The notes: a model not told the origin generated them from the letters alone. A stretch of DNA of 64,000 bases from Orientallactaga sibirica (GCA_036365145.1 JAEOAD010000012.1:42600501-42664500), one strand, 5' to 3'. Shown: positions 12,414 through 24,621, counted from the first letter of the stretch. Made by a program: numbers and translations.

Positions 12414-14594
12414 AAAAATAGTGAAACATTTGAAAAACCCACTTTTAAAACAATTGATTTATTTATTTTATTGAGCAAGTCTCATCAGCTGGAAGGTGAA
12501 GAGTAAAGCGAGGATGTGATCTAAGAGTTAGTAGAAGACACAACTCCATAAATAGTACAGTTTAAGGAACTGTTCTATAACTTACATAGTTCTATAGCAA
12601 AACAGCACAAGATAAGGTGTGGACATGGTGAAGGAAAGATATTTCTATCTTGGAGGAATCTCATTCTCACTCATAAATGATGTTTAGGACCTTGATAGAT
12701 GGACCTGCCTGGACGAGAGACAAGAGTAGGCATGAACAAGCTCCTTGAGTGGGTATACATACATAGATGGTTAATTTAATAAGTACACTAATTTTTAACT
12801 CATTTAAAGGGTTCTATAACCCTTTTAAATGATAGCCCATATCTAAGTTGTCAGCTCATTTTTTTTTTTTTTTTTAGTTTGCCTTTATTCAGGGTAAAAA
12901 TAAATAAATTTGGCCTAAACATTGTTGGATTTTGTTGTAAATCCCTTTGTTATTTTTTATATTTTTGGCTTTGTTTTCTGTTGTATCTGGACATATAACA
13001 TAACAAGTAGAACTAACTGTATGTTTGCTAAGATTTGCTTAACCAACCATGTGACATGCCCAGCATCACAAGTGACCTGCAGCAGCAGGGACACATGACA
13101 CCCACTGAGTACCTCTGTGTGAAGATCAGAGGTTTCATCTGTATTTTATGGATGAAAGATTAGTAATAGAACAAAATTCTGTACTTGGCACTGAGTTTAA
13201 CAATTTTAAATTAAGTCAAAGAAGGGAGGAAGTTTGCATGTTTTTAGTATGCTTGCAGCAGTAAGCTAGTCAGCTCTTTCTTTTGTTCTGATTGTTCAAC
13301 TAAACACTTAAAAGGAGAGATTTGCTAAAAATTATCTTTAAAAAGAACACTAGACGTAACATAAATAACACTGAGATATGTTGGAGTCTGTATCTTTATG
13401 CTTAAAATCTAAAGAACAATGATTCATGAAAGCCACAGATCTTTGGGGTACAGCAGGAGTCTGCAGTATCATCTTGACACATTGGGCAGATGGGAAAATC
13501 AGGGACATTAGAATCAGGAAAATGGAACAGATGTGAAAGTTGGTGCAAGAGGGTGATAATGGAACCAAAGAGTACAATGAATAGCTTGACATGATAGCAG
13601 TAGAGAAAAAATTCAGAAGTTATAGTGGGTAATAAATTGAATGCGTCCACATTCTGATCCCTGTTAAAATATTCAAATGCTACAGTGTGTTGAATTGTAA
13701 TGGTGATGTCATGCATAAAAACGGATTGAGCTACATTCAGGTCTTGTTAGGCTGCAATTTGCAGACTAAGTTCAGCTCAGTGCCACATTTCAGAAAGGAG
13801 ACAAATTGCCAAGCCTTCAGTGGAGAACAATACATATGATAAAAAGATCTTGGAAACATGTGCTTGGGAAGGAGCTTGTAAGACCTGGAAAATCCAGTCG
13901 TTAAAAAGAGAGGAGAAAGAAGACACTTTTTTGTATGTATGAAACATATAACAAGGAGGCATAAAGTGGTTTCTTTCATTTGCTAATGCAAACAAACAAG
14001 AAATATGTGTGAATGGCATAAAATACAGGACATCTATCACTGCTGCTGATGAAATACTGTTCGAAGATCTCTGTCCTAACATGGTGGAGATTACAAAGTT
14101 GGCCAGAGATCATAATACAGCCTTATTTTTTATTTCTAAGTAATAAATTTAAACTGTAAATGTATGTTTATAATAATAAACTATTTTTCAAATAGTGCCA
14201 AAATACACAACAGGTCCTTTAAGCCAACACAGAGTAAAGATCTTTAACACACTAATGATTCACTCAATAGATCCAATAGTTCTTCCTGACATGTAAACTG
14301 GAGATTGGCATCTTCACTCCACTTAAAAAAAAAAAAAAAGTAAAGAAAACTGGACACAACACAGTATCTTCTAAATAGTAAAGAGCTATTGAATGAAACA
14401 AATTGTAAGTTTCTTTTGAAACTAAAAAAAAAACAAAAAAAAAACTGAACTATTCTACTGTGAAAATCAGAGGAGTGTCTCTGCAAATCTGTGCTTAGTT
14501 CCCTTGCCTCACTGCTCATGCAATCATTCATAATGTTACTGATATTGACATTAGCGTTAGTCATAACCAAAACCATATTTATATTTTTGAATGC

Positions 14595-14770
14595 TTGTTA
14601 CATTTTAGGCACTGACTAGTGATTTCCATGCATGATGTCACTATATTTATTTTTGTGCTTGTGAAGGACAAGTGTACATCCTGCCAAGGTATTACAACTC
14701 ACCAAATTTCTACAGCAGTAGGTGGTCAGGCTGGGGTTTCCTTCTGTTTCCAGCTTGACCTCTTGGCCTG
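14595..14770 (+). mobile_element. possible MIR/L2-type remnant
   Basis: Weak order of phrases such as 'cattttaggcactgactagt', 'attacaactcaccaaa' and 'gtggtcaggctggggttt', similar to MIR/L2 ends. Confidence 0.35.
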
Positions 14771-14938
14771 CTACATGTGGTTCATTGATTAATCAGCTTG
14801 CCTATATAATTAGTTTTCAAACATGATTTAAAATATTTCAATAATAAAAACTACTGATGAATTTTAATTCCCTCTATAGAGATCTTAAATAGCAGTTTTA
14901 GGTAGCAGTAAGAGTAGATGGGTCTCCAAGGCATAAGC

Positions 14939-15084
14939 CAGTGGCACTCAAACTTGAACATCAGAATCATCCGGGGATTTCAATTTACTGGTCTCCATCT
15001 TTCCAGTTTCTGATGTAGTAAATAGAGACCCAATATTTTGTGTTTGTAGCAAGTTGCCAGGTAATTCTTGTTTGGGAACCACTG
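14939..15084. mobile_element. MER5A-type hAT DNA transposon remnant
   Basis: The ends cagtggcactcaaactt (from 14939) and gtttgggaaccactg (to 15084) form imperfect terminal inverted repeats. The inside keeps catcagaatcatccggggat and ccaggtaattcttg, as in MER5A. Non-autonomous and old. Confidence 0.75.
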
Positions 15085-15654
15085 ATGACTGCAAAAGGTT
15101 ACTATCTTTAGAGTAAGGAACATCTGATAACAAATTGAAGGTATTTGATTACATCAACTTGAGAAAAATCCCTTAGTGGCCTCTTAAAAACAATAGCAAT
15201 CAACAGCACAGGCTATGAGAGTCAAATTAAAGCAGACCTGTCAGATACCTAGCCCTCAGAGGAAACCATACATGTCAGTCTTCAAAGTTGCCTACATTTG
15301 TTTGGATCACCTCTTTGCAATGTGCAGTGTGGATTTTAAATGGGGAAAATCTGAGACAGAAACATCTACAGTTTTGAGGCTTGCAAAGAGAGGAAAGACT
15401 AAAATTTTATCATAAAGATTCTCAATTAGAAGCAATAGGCATTTTCCCTTTCTCCTACGTTAATGCTGCTGCCTACCTGGGCCTCCAAGTAAATATTCCT
15501 TAATCGGTTGCTGCAGAGCTTTCTCTATTTTTCTTATTATCTTATTATTTTGTATACTGCCCTTCCTTTGGAGGTCTTCAGTCAGGCCTGCCTTTTTCAG
15601 TGTTCACTTCCAAGTGTATGTGCTTTGCAGAGGATTGATCAGAGCAGGACATTT

Positions 15655-15830
15655 GTATATAGCAGTTTAAAGCACAAGGCTACCCAGACTTCTGTGACCT
15701 GGGGTAAGGAATTAGGTTTTTTTCTCTGATGTTATCATGGAACATATATGGCTTTAGACAGTTAACTTCTCTGAATCTCAGCTGTGTTTTTGACATAAGT
15801 AGACTTCTCTGAAGCTGCCAATGCTTACCC
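15655..15830 (+). mobile_element. MIR-type SINE remnant
   Basis: Contains agcagtttaaagcacaaggc and, further on, agttaacttctctgaatctc, matching the head and core of mammalian MIR. Confidence 0.5.
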
Positions 15831-15924
15831 CAAAATTTCACACCCACTGTGTGTAAACATAAATCATACAACTTCTATACATTGGATCCAGGTGTGACTT
15901 TTATGTTGATCATTTAATCAAAGG

Positions 15925-16130
15925 GTACATGTTTATTTACTTATGCATTAAGTAAATGTACATTGAACATGTTAGTGTGCCAGACAATGTTAGATACTTG
16001 AAAACCAACATCCAATTAGTGCTTGTTTCAGTTTATGGGCAGATGAAGAAAATGCATGGCCCTGCTTTCTAAACCCTGAAGTCTAATGAGGTGCAGCAAA
16101 GTTAGTGGGAGACAGAAGATGTTCAAAATA
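15925..16130 (+). mobile_element. possible L2/MIR-type 3' end
   Basis: Reads 'attgaacatgttagtgtgcc', 'agacaatgttagatac', 'tgcatggccctgctttctaa', 'gtgggagacagaagatg', an order seen in old mammalian L2-type ends. Confidence 0.35.
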
Positions 16131-16824
16131 GTCACAGAAAACTAGAACTGTATCTCTGATAAGTAAGTGCCACCAAATGAGATCTGTAGTAGTGAGAAAG
16201 ACTCTTATATAGGACATGTAGAAAAAAATTTCCTGAGAGCAAATAGTGGAAAGTGAAAGAGGTGCATATACTTGAGCATCATTGAGGAAGGAAGAGTGAC
16301 AGGACATAATGAGTACTTTGTGAATGAAAGAACAAAAGACACTAAGGGCAATTCATCGGAGTAATCCATAATGTCCATATTAGCACCTAAAATATTATGT
16401 TTAAGATGACTTGGAAAATTTTCTATCCCACATTTAAATATGCAAGGATTTAAGAAATACTGCCCATCTTGGTATATATGATGGATGGATATTTCTAAAT
16501 GCCATCAATAAAATCTAAACATCATAGTTATTATTTTGTTTTGAAAACTATTTAACATTATGATTAATTTCTTAGTTAACAATTATATATTCTTTGTTAT
16601 TCCTTCCTCTTCTCCAAACTTGTGACAGCTACACTGTTATTGGGACTGGTTTCCATGTCTACATTGCAGTAATGGGATTTGTCTGTTTAATAGTCCACTT
16701 GATATTTACCTTTCAGCTCTATTTATGAAACAGAACATGTTTTATTATTTTCCATAGGCATAACTGAACCTATTTAAGTATTAAATAGAATTCTTCTTGC
16801 AGTTCTTAATCTGATACAAATATA

Positions 16825-17000
16825 TTCTGAGGGTCTGCCATGCCTGAGACATCATGCTGACAGGATAGCAGTGATCTAATCATGAAGGGGAGAACATGGT
16901 TCCAGCCTTACAGTACAGTAGAGCTAAAGAAAAGTCATACATATATTATAGGATTTTTATTGTGATGAGAACACAAATGGAAGGTGTACAAGAAAAGGAC
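16825..17000 (+). mobile_element. possible L2/MIR-type 3' end
   Basis: Reads gggtctgccatgcctgagac, 'gagaacatggttccagcc', then 'gaacacaaatggaaggtg'. Similarity is by eye only. Confidence 0.3.
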
Positions 17001-17276
17001 AACTTACCTTCTTGGTGAGGTGGCCTTTGCTGCAGGTCTCTTACTAGACCTTAATTCTACCATAAAGATAGCTGTTAGTGAGGTTAAGAAGGAAAGGGTG
17101 TTGTTAAGTGCAATAGTATGTGCAAACATGTCTTCCTCATTGAATCCTTTATCAAAATTAGATTCTTGAGACTTTCAAAAAGTTTAGGTGATTTGACTGA
17201 ATCTGAACTGATAAGATAATCTTCTAAAAATTTTGTATAATGATTTTTTTAAACATCAATGAACTATATTCCTTTT

Positions 17277-17504
17277 TAAAAAAGATTATATTTTTATTCA
17301 TTTATTTGAGAGAGAGAGACAGAAATAGGCAGGTAGAGAGAGAGAGAATGGGTATACCAGGGTCTCCAGCCACTGTAAACAAACTACAGATGCATGTGCC
17401 CCCTAATGCATCTGGCTTATGTGGGTTCTGGAGAATTGAGCCTTGAACCAAGGTCCTTAGACTTCACAGGCAATCATTTAAATGCTAAGCCATCTCTCCA
17501 CCCC
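17277..17504 (-). mobile_element. tRNA-derived SINE
   Basis: Reverse copy from attcatttatttgagagag to ccatctctccacccc. The 68-codon open frame over it is not a gene. Confidence 0.88.
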
Positions 17505-18132
17505 TGTATAAAGATTTTTTTTTAAGTTAATCTTCTTGGTTTGATTATATTTGCTAAGAGGAAGAAATATTGATTATGCTCCTTCATCGAAGCTTGATAG
17601 GGCTCTATTATAAGACCAGCATGTGTATCAGTAACTTTCTTGATAAGACAAAATACCCAACCAGAAGTAGCTAATGGAAAGGTTTATTTTAAGCTTACAG
17701 CTTTTAATGTTCTTAGTGGCAGAGAAATCATAGCAGGAGCAGAAAATCTGGTATTACATTATCATCTCAGTAAGGAAGAAATAGAGAGAGAAGAGAGGAA
17801 ACAGGGCACTATAAAACCTTAAGGCTTGGCCCCAGTGATGTACTTCGTTCAGTAAAGCTCTACCTTCTTGAACAGCCTCACCAGCTTTGGATTAAGCATG
17901 CAAACATATGAATCCATGTAAGGTATTTTACATGCAAATGTCCCCACAGCCTCGTGGCTGTCTCATGATGCAAGATGCACTCAGTGCAGCTATAAAGGTC
18001 TTCAACAGTGCTTGCAAGTTCTCATCTGAGACTCAGGGCAATCTCTTAAATATAAACAATAATGCAACCATATATTTTTTGTCCCTTTTCCTCTAGAACT
18101 TCATGAGTGAAGCTTCCACAGTTCACATTTCT

Positions 18133-18185
18133 TTTTCTTTCTTTTTCTTTTCTTTTCTTTTCTTTCTTTCTTTCTTTCTTTCTTT

Positions 18186-18225
<40 letters not shown>
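18133..18225. repeat. (TTTC)n plus poly-T
   Basis: Pyrimidine tract in front of the minus-strand B1, derived from its A-rich tail. Confidence 0.9.
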
Positions 18226-18226
<1 letters not shown>

Positions 18227-18369
18227 GTTTTTCGAGGTAGGGTGTCACTCTGGCGCAGGCTGACCTAGAATTAACTATGTAGTCTCAGGGTGGACTTGAA
18301 CTCACGGCGATCCTCCTACCTCTGCCTCCCGAGTGCTGGGATTAAAGCCGTGCACCACCACGCCCGGCC
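18185..18369 (-). mobile_element. B1-type SINE (7SL-derived) with TSD
   Basis: Long poly-T (18191-18225), then gaggtagggtgtcactctgg, tctgcctcccgagtgctggg and ccaccacgcccggcc. The 11-base phrase cacatttcttt is found at 18124-18134 and 18369-18379. The insertion splits an older dispersed repeat (17622-18560). Confidence 0.92.
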
Positions 18370-18583
18370 ACATTTCTTTATGTCTGCTAATTTTCTAAAT
18401 TCCCACCAAAATGGCCTGTTGAGCTCTGCTAACAGCATTGCAAGGTTTCTCTAGTCCAAAGTTACAAATCCCTCCACACCTCTCATGCAAAGTTCCAAAA
18501 GAAGAAAAACTACAGGAGTAGGTTTATTGCAGCAATTGTTCCATCCACTTCTCAGAACCAATTTTTTTTTTTTTTGCTTCAGT

Positions 18584-19845
18584 TACTTTTTTTTTTTTTA
18601 TTAGAAACATACATACTTGGTATGGATACATCATGTGTTGGTACTATCTTTTCCCTTGTCCCTGTCCCCATTCCACTGGGGACCCTCCTCAATGGGGTTG
18701 CTAGTATTCCCTATGGGGTTGTTGGTTATGCATTGTGAGAGTAGCACTCAGTTATATGGGAGGGGGTAATGCCTCTGGGTATGACATCCCAACCTGTGGT
18801 TCTTACAATCATTCCACCCCCTCTTCTGCAAAATTCCTTGGGCCTTGGTGGGTGTGTGTTTAGTTGACTTCACTGATGAGCTCTTAGGAGCCTCTGGATT
18901 TCTGTTTTGGTAAATTTTGAGTATCCTCAGTGTGTCTCCTTCACCTGGGAACTGACTGTCAGGCTCACCATGGAAGCAGCACTCTTGCTCATCTCCCCAA
19001 TTCCTCTGTGGTTTCACCTGGGCCTTGGCTGAAGTGTGAGGGGTGGTTTATTTCCTTGGGTCTCACTACCTTCTGAACAAGAAAAAACAGATTCTCTCTC
19101 AACAGAGAGTGAATTCAGCATAGGTTAAATTGAATAAGTGTTAGTATTTTAGGGAGAATTTGATGGATGTAGTAGACCTTCTTGTAGCCAAAGACTAGTG
19201 ATCTTGACATTGTAGAGCATAATCTTGGTGTTTATAGGATTCTGACCTAGTTCCCAGTTCCAGCTATGGGTTCCTTTCCACTGAGCTGATTTCTTATCCA
19301 ATCAGAAAGTCATTGGTTACTCAGTAAGGCTGGGTGCCACCATTGCACTGGTGTGTACTTCTTGTCAGGGTGGTTGTTTCTGAGTATTTTAGACCCCTGC
19401 TTGCTCACACAGTTGTTGGTCATTTTCCCCCAGTAACTCATGTAATGCTTTCTGGCACAGGCTGTCTGGGTACTGGCTGTCTTCTTGATTCCAGTCAGGG
19501 TCTCTCCATGTTCTGTGTTGGCAACATATGGTGTTTTCAGCAATAGGGTCTTACCTTTTACCCCAGGCAGGTAATTAGGTGTTTTGACAGAAGCCTGTCT
19601 TGTTTTGGGGGCCTCATATATCTCGTTATCACCAGCTCAATGTGGGTAGCAACCTATTTCTGGAACTGGGAGTTACAGTCCAGAGCCATTTTTTTTTTAA
19701 GGTTAGGCTTCATCCCACCCTCTCCAGGACCCTTCTTGTTAGGTGCCCTCCCTCACTCCTGTTGAGGGGTATATCTTTTAGTCTACCTTCAAGAAGAAAG
19801 GTTTCTATGGTACCAATTCTTTTTGGGTTTAGTTTTGTGTTTGCT
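18584..19845 (-). mobile_element. retroelement 3' end, probably L1 3'UTR
   Basis: Read on the minus strand it ends in AATAAA (complement at 18598-18603) and a poly-A of 13 or more. The text 18650-18900 is shared with the element at 35166-35530 (ggggaccctcctcaatgggg, ccaccccctcttctgcaaaa). No ORF2 was recognised, so the class is inferred from the poly-A end and repetition. Confidence 0.6.
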
Positions 19846-20195
19846 CTTGTTGCTGGAACAAAACACTTACTCAGAAACACTTAGGGAAGCAAAGGATTTA
19901 TTGCAGCTTACAGTTTGGAGGTTAAGTTTCACCATATAGTGGAAGCATGCCAGCCCAAAAGGCAAAGCGACGTTATCATATCACCAGAGAGGAAGTACAG
20001 AGAGAAAGAAGAGGAAGGTGGACTGAACTATAAAAATCTCAACACCTGCCCCCAATGACATACTTCCTTCAGCAAGACAGCACTTTGGAAATGTTCAGCA
20101 CCAGGCTTTCTGAACAGTGTAAACAATGGAAGATTAAATATTCAAACATATGGGTCAATGGGGACATTTAACACTCAAACCAGTATAGATTTGCA
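19846..20195 (+). repeat. dispersed repeat, same family
   Basis: Reads ctcttgttgctggaacaaaa, 'aaggatttattgcagcttac', 'caatgacatacttccttcag', 'caaacatatgggtcaatggg'. It directly adjoins the L1-like 3' end. Confidence 0.65.
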
Positions 20196-20745
20196 TTAAC
20201 AACCATATTTTGAAAAGATGTCTAGGTAGAAGAATATATACTAAAAGTAGAAAGAGTGCTATTAAGAATATCTTTGTCAAAATGAAAATATTTTCTATTA
20301 GTCAATAATCACTATGTGATTTAGCCTTTGAAAATAGTGGCTATGTTTAAACATGGAAGAGGGCTTTTAAAGTCTACTTTTCTGTCTATTTCTTTAGAAT
20401 CTCAAGGAAAGTGCCACCTTTCTTGCTATTTGGAGAATTAAATAAACACCAACTTAGTTCAATGTATCATGGGATAAATATTTGACTGACTGACTTAGCT
20501 GAGAACCTAAACATGTGGTTGAATTTTAAACTTACCTTGTAGGACAGCAGGAATTTTAATTGCCTTTACAGTTAGTGTAACTAAAGTAGTTCATATTTCT
20601 CATTTCTATAGTTCTATTTACTTTCTTGTCTTAATATATGAAATAATGATTTTATATTCTAAATACAAAAATAATTATACAGTTTTCATATCCCCAAGCA
20701 CTTTGAATTTTTTCTGATATTTTCTTAAATGTATTACTATGTATA

Positions 20746-21000
20746 TGGGCTGGAGAGATGGCTTAGCGGTTAAGGTGCCTGCCTCCTAAGCTTAAGAATG
20801 CTGGTTCCAATCTCCAGCGGTTCCAATCTCCAGGTCCCATGTTTAGCCAGATGCAAAGCGACACAATGCCGCACATGACCACAAGGGGGCACACACATCT
20901 GGATTTCATTCACAGCAGCTGAGAGGCTGATGGTGCGCCCATCTCTATCTGTCTTCCTCTCCTTCTCTCTCTGTTTATCTCTGTGTCTCTCTCCAAAAAG
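20746..21000 (+). mobile_element. tRNA-derived SINE, long subfamily with duplicated B box and TSD
   Basis: Begins tgggctggagagatggctta. The B-box segment ggttccaatctccag is present twice, at 20803-20817 and 20819-20833. The 14-base phrase tattactatgtata flanks the element perfectly at 20732-20745 and 21001-21014. Confidence 0.93.
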
Positions 21001-21779
21001 TATTACTATGTATAAAGTCAAATATTCAATAATGTTTTTCAAGGAATATTCATTTTTACAGATGGCAAATTGTTTTAAGTTTTTTCCTCATTTCTCCCAG
21101 TAGTAATTTTCATATTTTACTAGTATTTCTTGCCTAATATATTGATTTAAGTGATTTCAGGCATAATGTTATTGAATTTTTGGCTGTCTAGCAAAACACT
21201 GTCCATTTATTAATTATACAATAACTTTACTTAAACAGCCTATTTATCACAGAACAAGTTCAAAGTGAATATAGATTTACATAGATGACTCAGGGAGCAA
21301 TGCTGATTAAACTCATACTAATAATATTATTTAGTAAGCCAAAGGTGTACAGCCAATACAAACATTTACAGCTTCTAAAAGTTCTCATTCTAAATAGATT
21401 ATTATTGACAGGTTCAGACTCAATGAGTATAAGGTTCATTGCATAACTTCAATGACTTGCAGTGAAGATATTTCTTGTATATTGTCCTAATGTAATATAA
21501 GCACTGCTATCATCACTAAAGAGTGTCTTTTTCCCCACTTGTGATTAGAGCCTAGAACTGATTCTCTACATAAAATTTACTCTACTTTAAAAGACAAAGC
21601 TAAATCCCTCACATTATTGTTTTAACACTAGTGTACCATTTATTTAACATCATAATCACCACAAAATGTTATAAGTACCAAATGTTGTTTATGCATATCT
21701 TAAGATATCTGAATGATGAGCAAGAATTTTCATGCTTCTAGTTTTCTGTCAGTATTACAAAGATTAAAGGCATGTCCAC

Positions 21780-22200
21780 ATACTATCATGGGTTGAGTAG
21801 TGATTTCTGAAGATACCTCGAAATTCTGAACCTTCTTTTGAATGCAGTGTTACAAATAAGGCCTATGTAGAAATAGTAAGACTAAGGCTCTTGAGATGCA
21901 ATAATCTTGGATTTAAGCATGATGAGCATCTTTGTAGTAACCAGGAAAAGCAGGTACAGAGATGGGGGCTGACTTATGTAAAGGCAGGGGTGGAGATATG
22001 AAGGATTTATTTATAATCATAAGAACACAAAGGATTTCTGGACCTACCAGGATAGTATAGAGCCATGGGACATAGGCTCCTTTTGCATTTATAAATTCAA
22101 ACAAATATGCTGAGGTCCAGACTTCTACCATCAGATCTATGAAATAATATATTCTGGTTTTGAGCCACTATGTCATTGGTAATTTATCATGGCAACCCCA
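21780..22200 (+). mobile_element. MaLR-type solo LTR (MLT1-like)
   Basis: The order 'ctcgaaattctgaaccttct', 'ggctcttgagatgcaataat', 'gaggtccagacttctaccat', 'ttttgagccactatgtcatt' and 'ttatcatggcaaccccagga' is that of an MLT1-type LTR, old and diverged. No internal region was seen. Confidence 0.6.
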
Positions 22201-22318
22201 GGAAATAAATGCATATACCCACACTGTCTGCTTTATATTCAAAACTTCATTTGTATTCAGTATTCCCTAGTGGTTTTTTTTTTGGGGGCAGAATATTAAG
22301 GACATATAGTAAGTTAAA

Positions 22319-22522
22319 CTTCTCTTTCTTTCTTTCTTATTTGAGAGAGAGAGAAGAAAAGGCAGAGAGAAAGAGAGAATGGGCATGCCACGGCCTCCAG
22401 CCCCTGCAAACAAACCCCAGACACATGTGCCCCCTTGGCTTTCATGGCTGCTAGGGAATCAAACCAGGGTCCTTAGGCTTCACAGGCAAATGCCTTAACC
22501 ACTAAGCCATTTCCCCAGCCCC
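22319..22522 (-). mobile_element. tRNA-derived SINE
   Basis: Reverse copy from (TTTC)n and atttgagagagagagaag through cctccagcccctgcaaac to ccatttccccagcccc. Confidence 0.88.
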
Positions 22523-22670
22523 AAGTTAAACTGTTAACATTAGCTAACTTCATCCCATTCATTCTAAGACTTTTCATAAAATGTATCAGGAATACAAAAA
22601 GAGCAGGCAACTCTTCCTTGTAGCTCAATGAATTTACACAATGTAATGAATAAGCTATAATTACAGAACT

Positions 22671-22891
22671 TTTTTTTTTTTTTTAATTTTAGAGAAAGAG
22701 AGAGAGAATTGGCATGCCAGGGCCTCAACCACTACAATTGAACTCAAGACTCTTATGCCACCTAGTAGGCATGTGTGACCTTGAGCTTGTCTCGCCTTTG
22801 TGCGTCTGGCTTATATGGAATCTGGAGAGTCGAATATGGTCCTTTGGCTTTGCAGGCTAGCGCTTTAACTACCAAGCCATCTCTCCAGCTC
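22671..22891 (-). mobile_element. tRNA-derived SINE, variant with 'cctagtaggcatgtgtgacc' segment
   Basis: Reverse copy of a variant middle segment shared with the copy at 53970-54212. It ends ccatctctccagctc. Confidence 0.85.
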
Positions 22892-23212
22892 ACAATTTTT
22901 TTTTTTTAATTAGAAATCTGATTTAAAAAATGTACTGAAGTTTTGTCTACTTCATTTTCACACACAACTAAACCTTTCTTATTTTTCCTGACATACAGAA
23001 TATAGGCATTCAATGATTAGTTTCACATTGTTTTAGAAACATGGAATGCATTAACAAAAATTTGCAACTGGCATGAACATAGTTATATTTTCATGCAAAA
23101 ATTTTAATTATTCCATGAAATGATGAACTTCTTTTCTTCCCACTTTAATCAATTACTTATTTTTTAACTTTCTGATCCACTCATGTTATTTGTTTTTATT
23201 CCAGAATCCAAT

Positions 23213-23433
23213 TTTTTTAATATTCTTATTTATTTATTTGAGAGAGACAGAGACAGAAATAGTCAAACAGAAACAGTATGTACAGTCATGTCATGGCCTC
23301 CTGCCACTGCTAATGAAGTCCACACACGTGCCATTTCATGCATGTGGCTTTATGTGGCTACTAGGGAATTGAACCCAGGCCATCAGACTTTGCAAGCAAG
23401 TACCTTTAACTACTGAGTCACCCCTCCAGCCCC
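23213..23433 (-). mobile_element. tRNA-derived SINE
   Basis: Reverse copy from tatttatttatttgagagag to gtcacccctccagcccc. Two overlapping short open frames here are SINE translations. Confidence 0.85.
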
Positions 23434-23860
23434 AAGTTGTTTTAGTTTCAATAACTTTATGTCACTTAGTATAACTTCACATAGATGCTCCATAACTATT
23501 TTGAGTATTCTTTAACAGAAATAATTATTTCAATTCTTATACCTCAGCATACACATATCTAAGACTTCATGCATTTTGCAGTTTTATTTTCATATGAATA
23601 GTTCAGAGGAGTGTATTTCAGTAAGGCCAGAGAACATTCCTGTTTTGATTTTCATAAGAATTACTTTTTAGTTAAAAAAAATTTAAACTAATTTAAATTT
23701 AAATTTAAACTAAACTAAACTTAAAAAAATTAAAATGTTATACATTCATGTATCAATTAAACTATGAAACAAAAACAGGAATCTTATATTTTTGGGTAAT
23801 TCATACATATACATATATACACAAAAAATAGTAACATTTGTTTTTGTCAAATAAGTTCTA

Positions 23861-23903
23861 TTTTTTTTTTTTTGAGAGATCCAGAGAGAGAGAGAGAGGA
23901 AGG

Positions 23904-23942
<39 letters not shown>

Positions 23943-24127
23943 GGTATGCCAGCAGCCTCTCAGCCACTGTAAACAAACTCTAGATGCACGTGCCCCCTTG
24001 TGGGCAAGTGTGGCATTGTGCCCTTGCGTCACTCTGCATCTGTCTAAACATGGGACATGGAGAATCAAATGGGCGTTCTTAGGATTAACAGGCAAGTGCC
24101 TTAACCACTAAGCCATCTCTCCAGCCC
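23861..24127 (-). mobile_element. tRNA-derived SINE, long subfamily, (GA)n expanded
   Basis: Reverse copy with poly-T, two GA tracts, agcagcctctcagccactgt, the middle segment with gcattgtgcccttgcgtcac, and the end ccatctctccagccc. It shows no B-box duplication. Confidence 0.9.
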
Positions 24128-24621
24128 ACGTTCCAATTTTGATTGAGGACATCTCAAGTGAGAAAAATAACCTACCCATCTCTATTGCATTCAAAATTTA
24201 TTGTTAAGCCAAATAATATTAACTTATGATCATCAATGCTTCCCATGCTGGAGAATCAGCTTGTTGACCTCACTGACCTTGATATGTTTTAGCCAGGAAG
24301 GAAAACTGAATTTGTGCTGATCTCGCACATTTATGGAAGTTGAACTTGGTTGGAAATTTTAAATCTGTATAAAATTTCAACCTTTGTATGAAGAAAACTG
24401 AAGCAATTACTATTTCTATAAATGATTTCTGGCAACAAATTTTACTTGTACAGGGGGACTGAATATATTCTTGGGGAATTTTCATAAGTCCTTGGACGTG
24501 GGTAATGATTTGAACAGCACATTGATGTACTTGCTATTTTAACTGGCATGGACTGCCTATCATACATCTTTCATCTAAATCGTTCAGCTAAAGTACTGAT
24601 TCACAATTATTGTGATCCAAA

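Larger units (their letters stand above)
17622..18560 (+). repeat. dispersed repeat, same family, longest copy, split by a B1
   Basis: Begins tgtatcagtaactttcttga with 'cagaagtagctaatggaaag' and 'tttattttaagcttacagct'. It continues past the B1 at 18185-18369 with 'aattcccaccaaaatggcct' and 'cattgcaaggtttctctagt', ending near 'ccacttctcagaacca'. Confidence 0.6.

Noticed and set aside
13350..14082. Possible retropseudogene, because four open frames of 80-104 codons crowd the minus strand
   Set aside because: No recognisable protein on either strand, no poly-A or flanking duplication, and the frames conflict.
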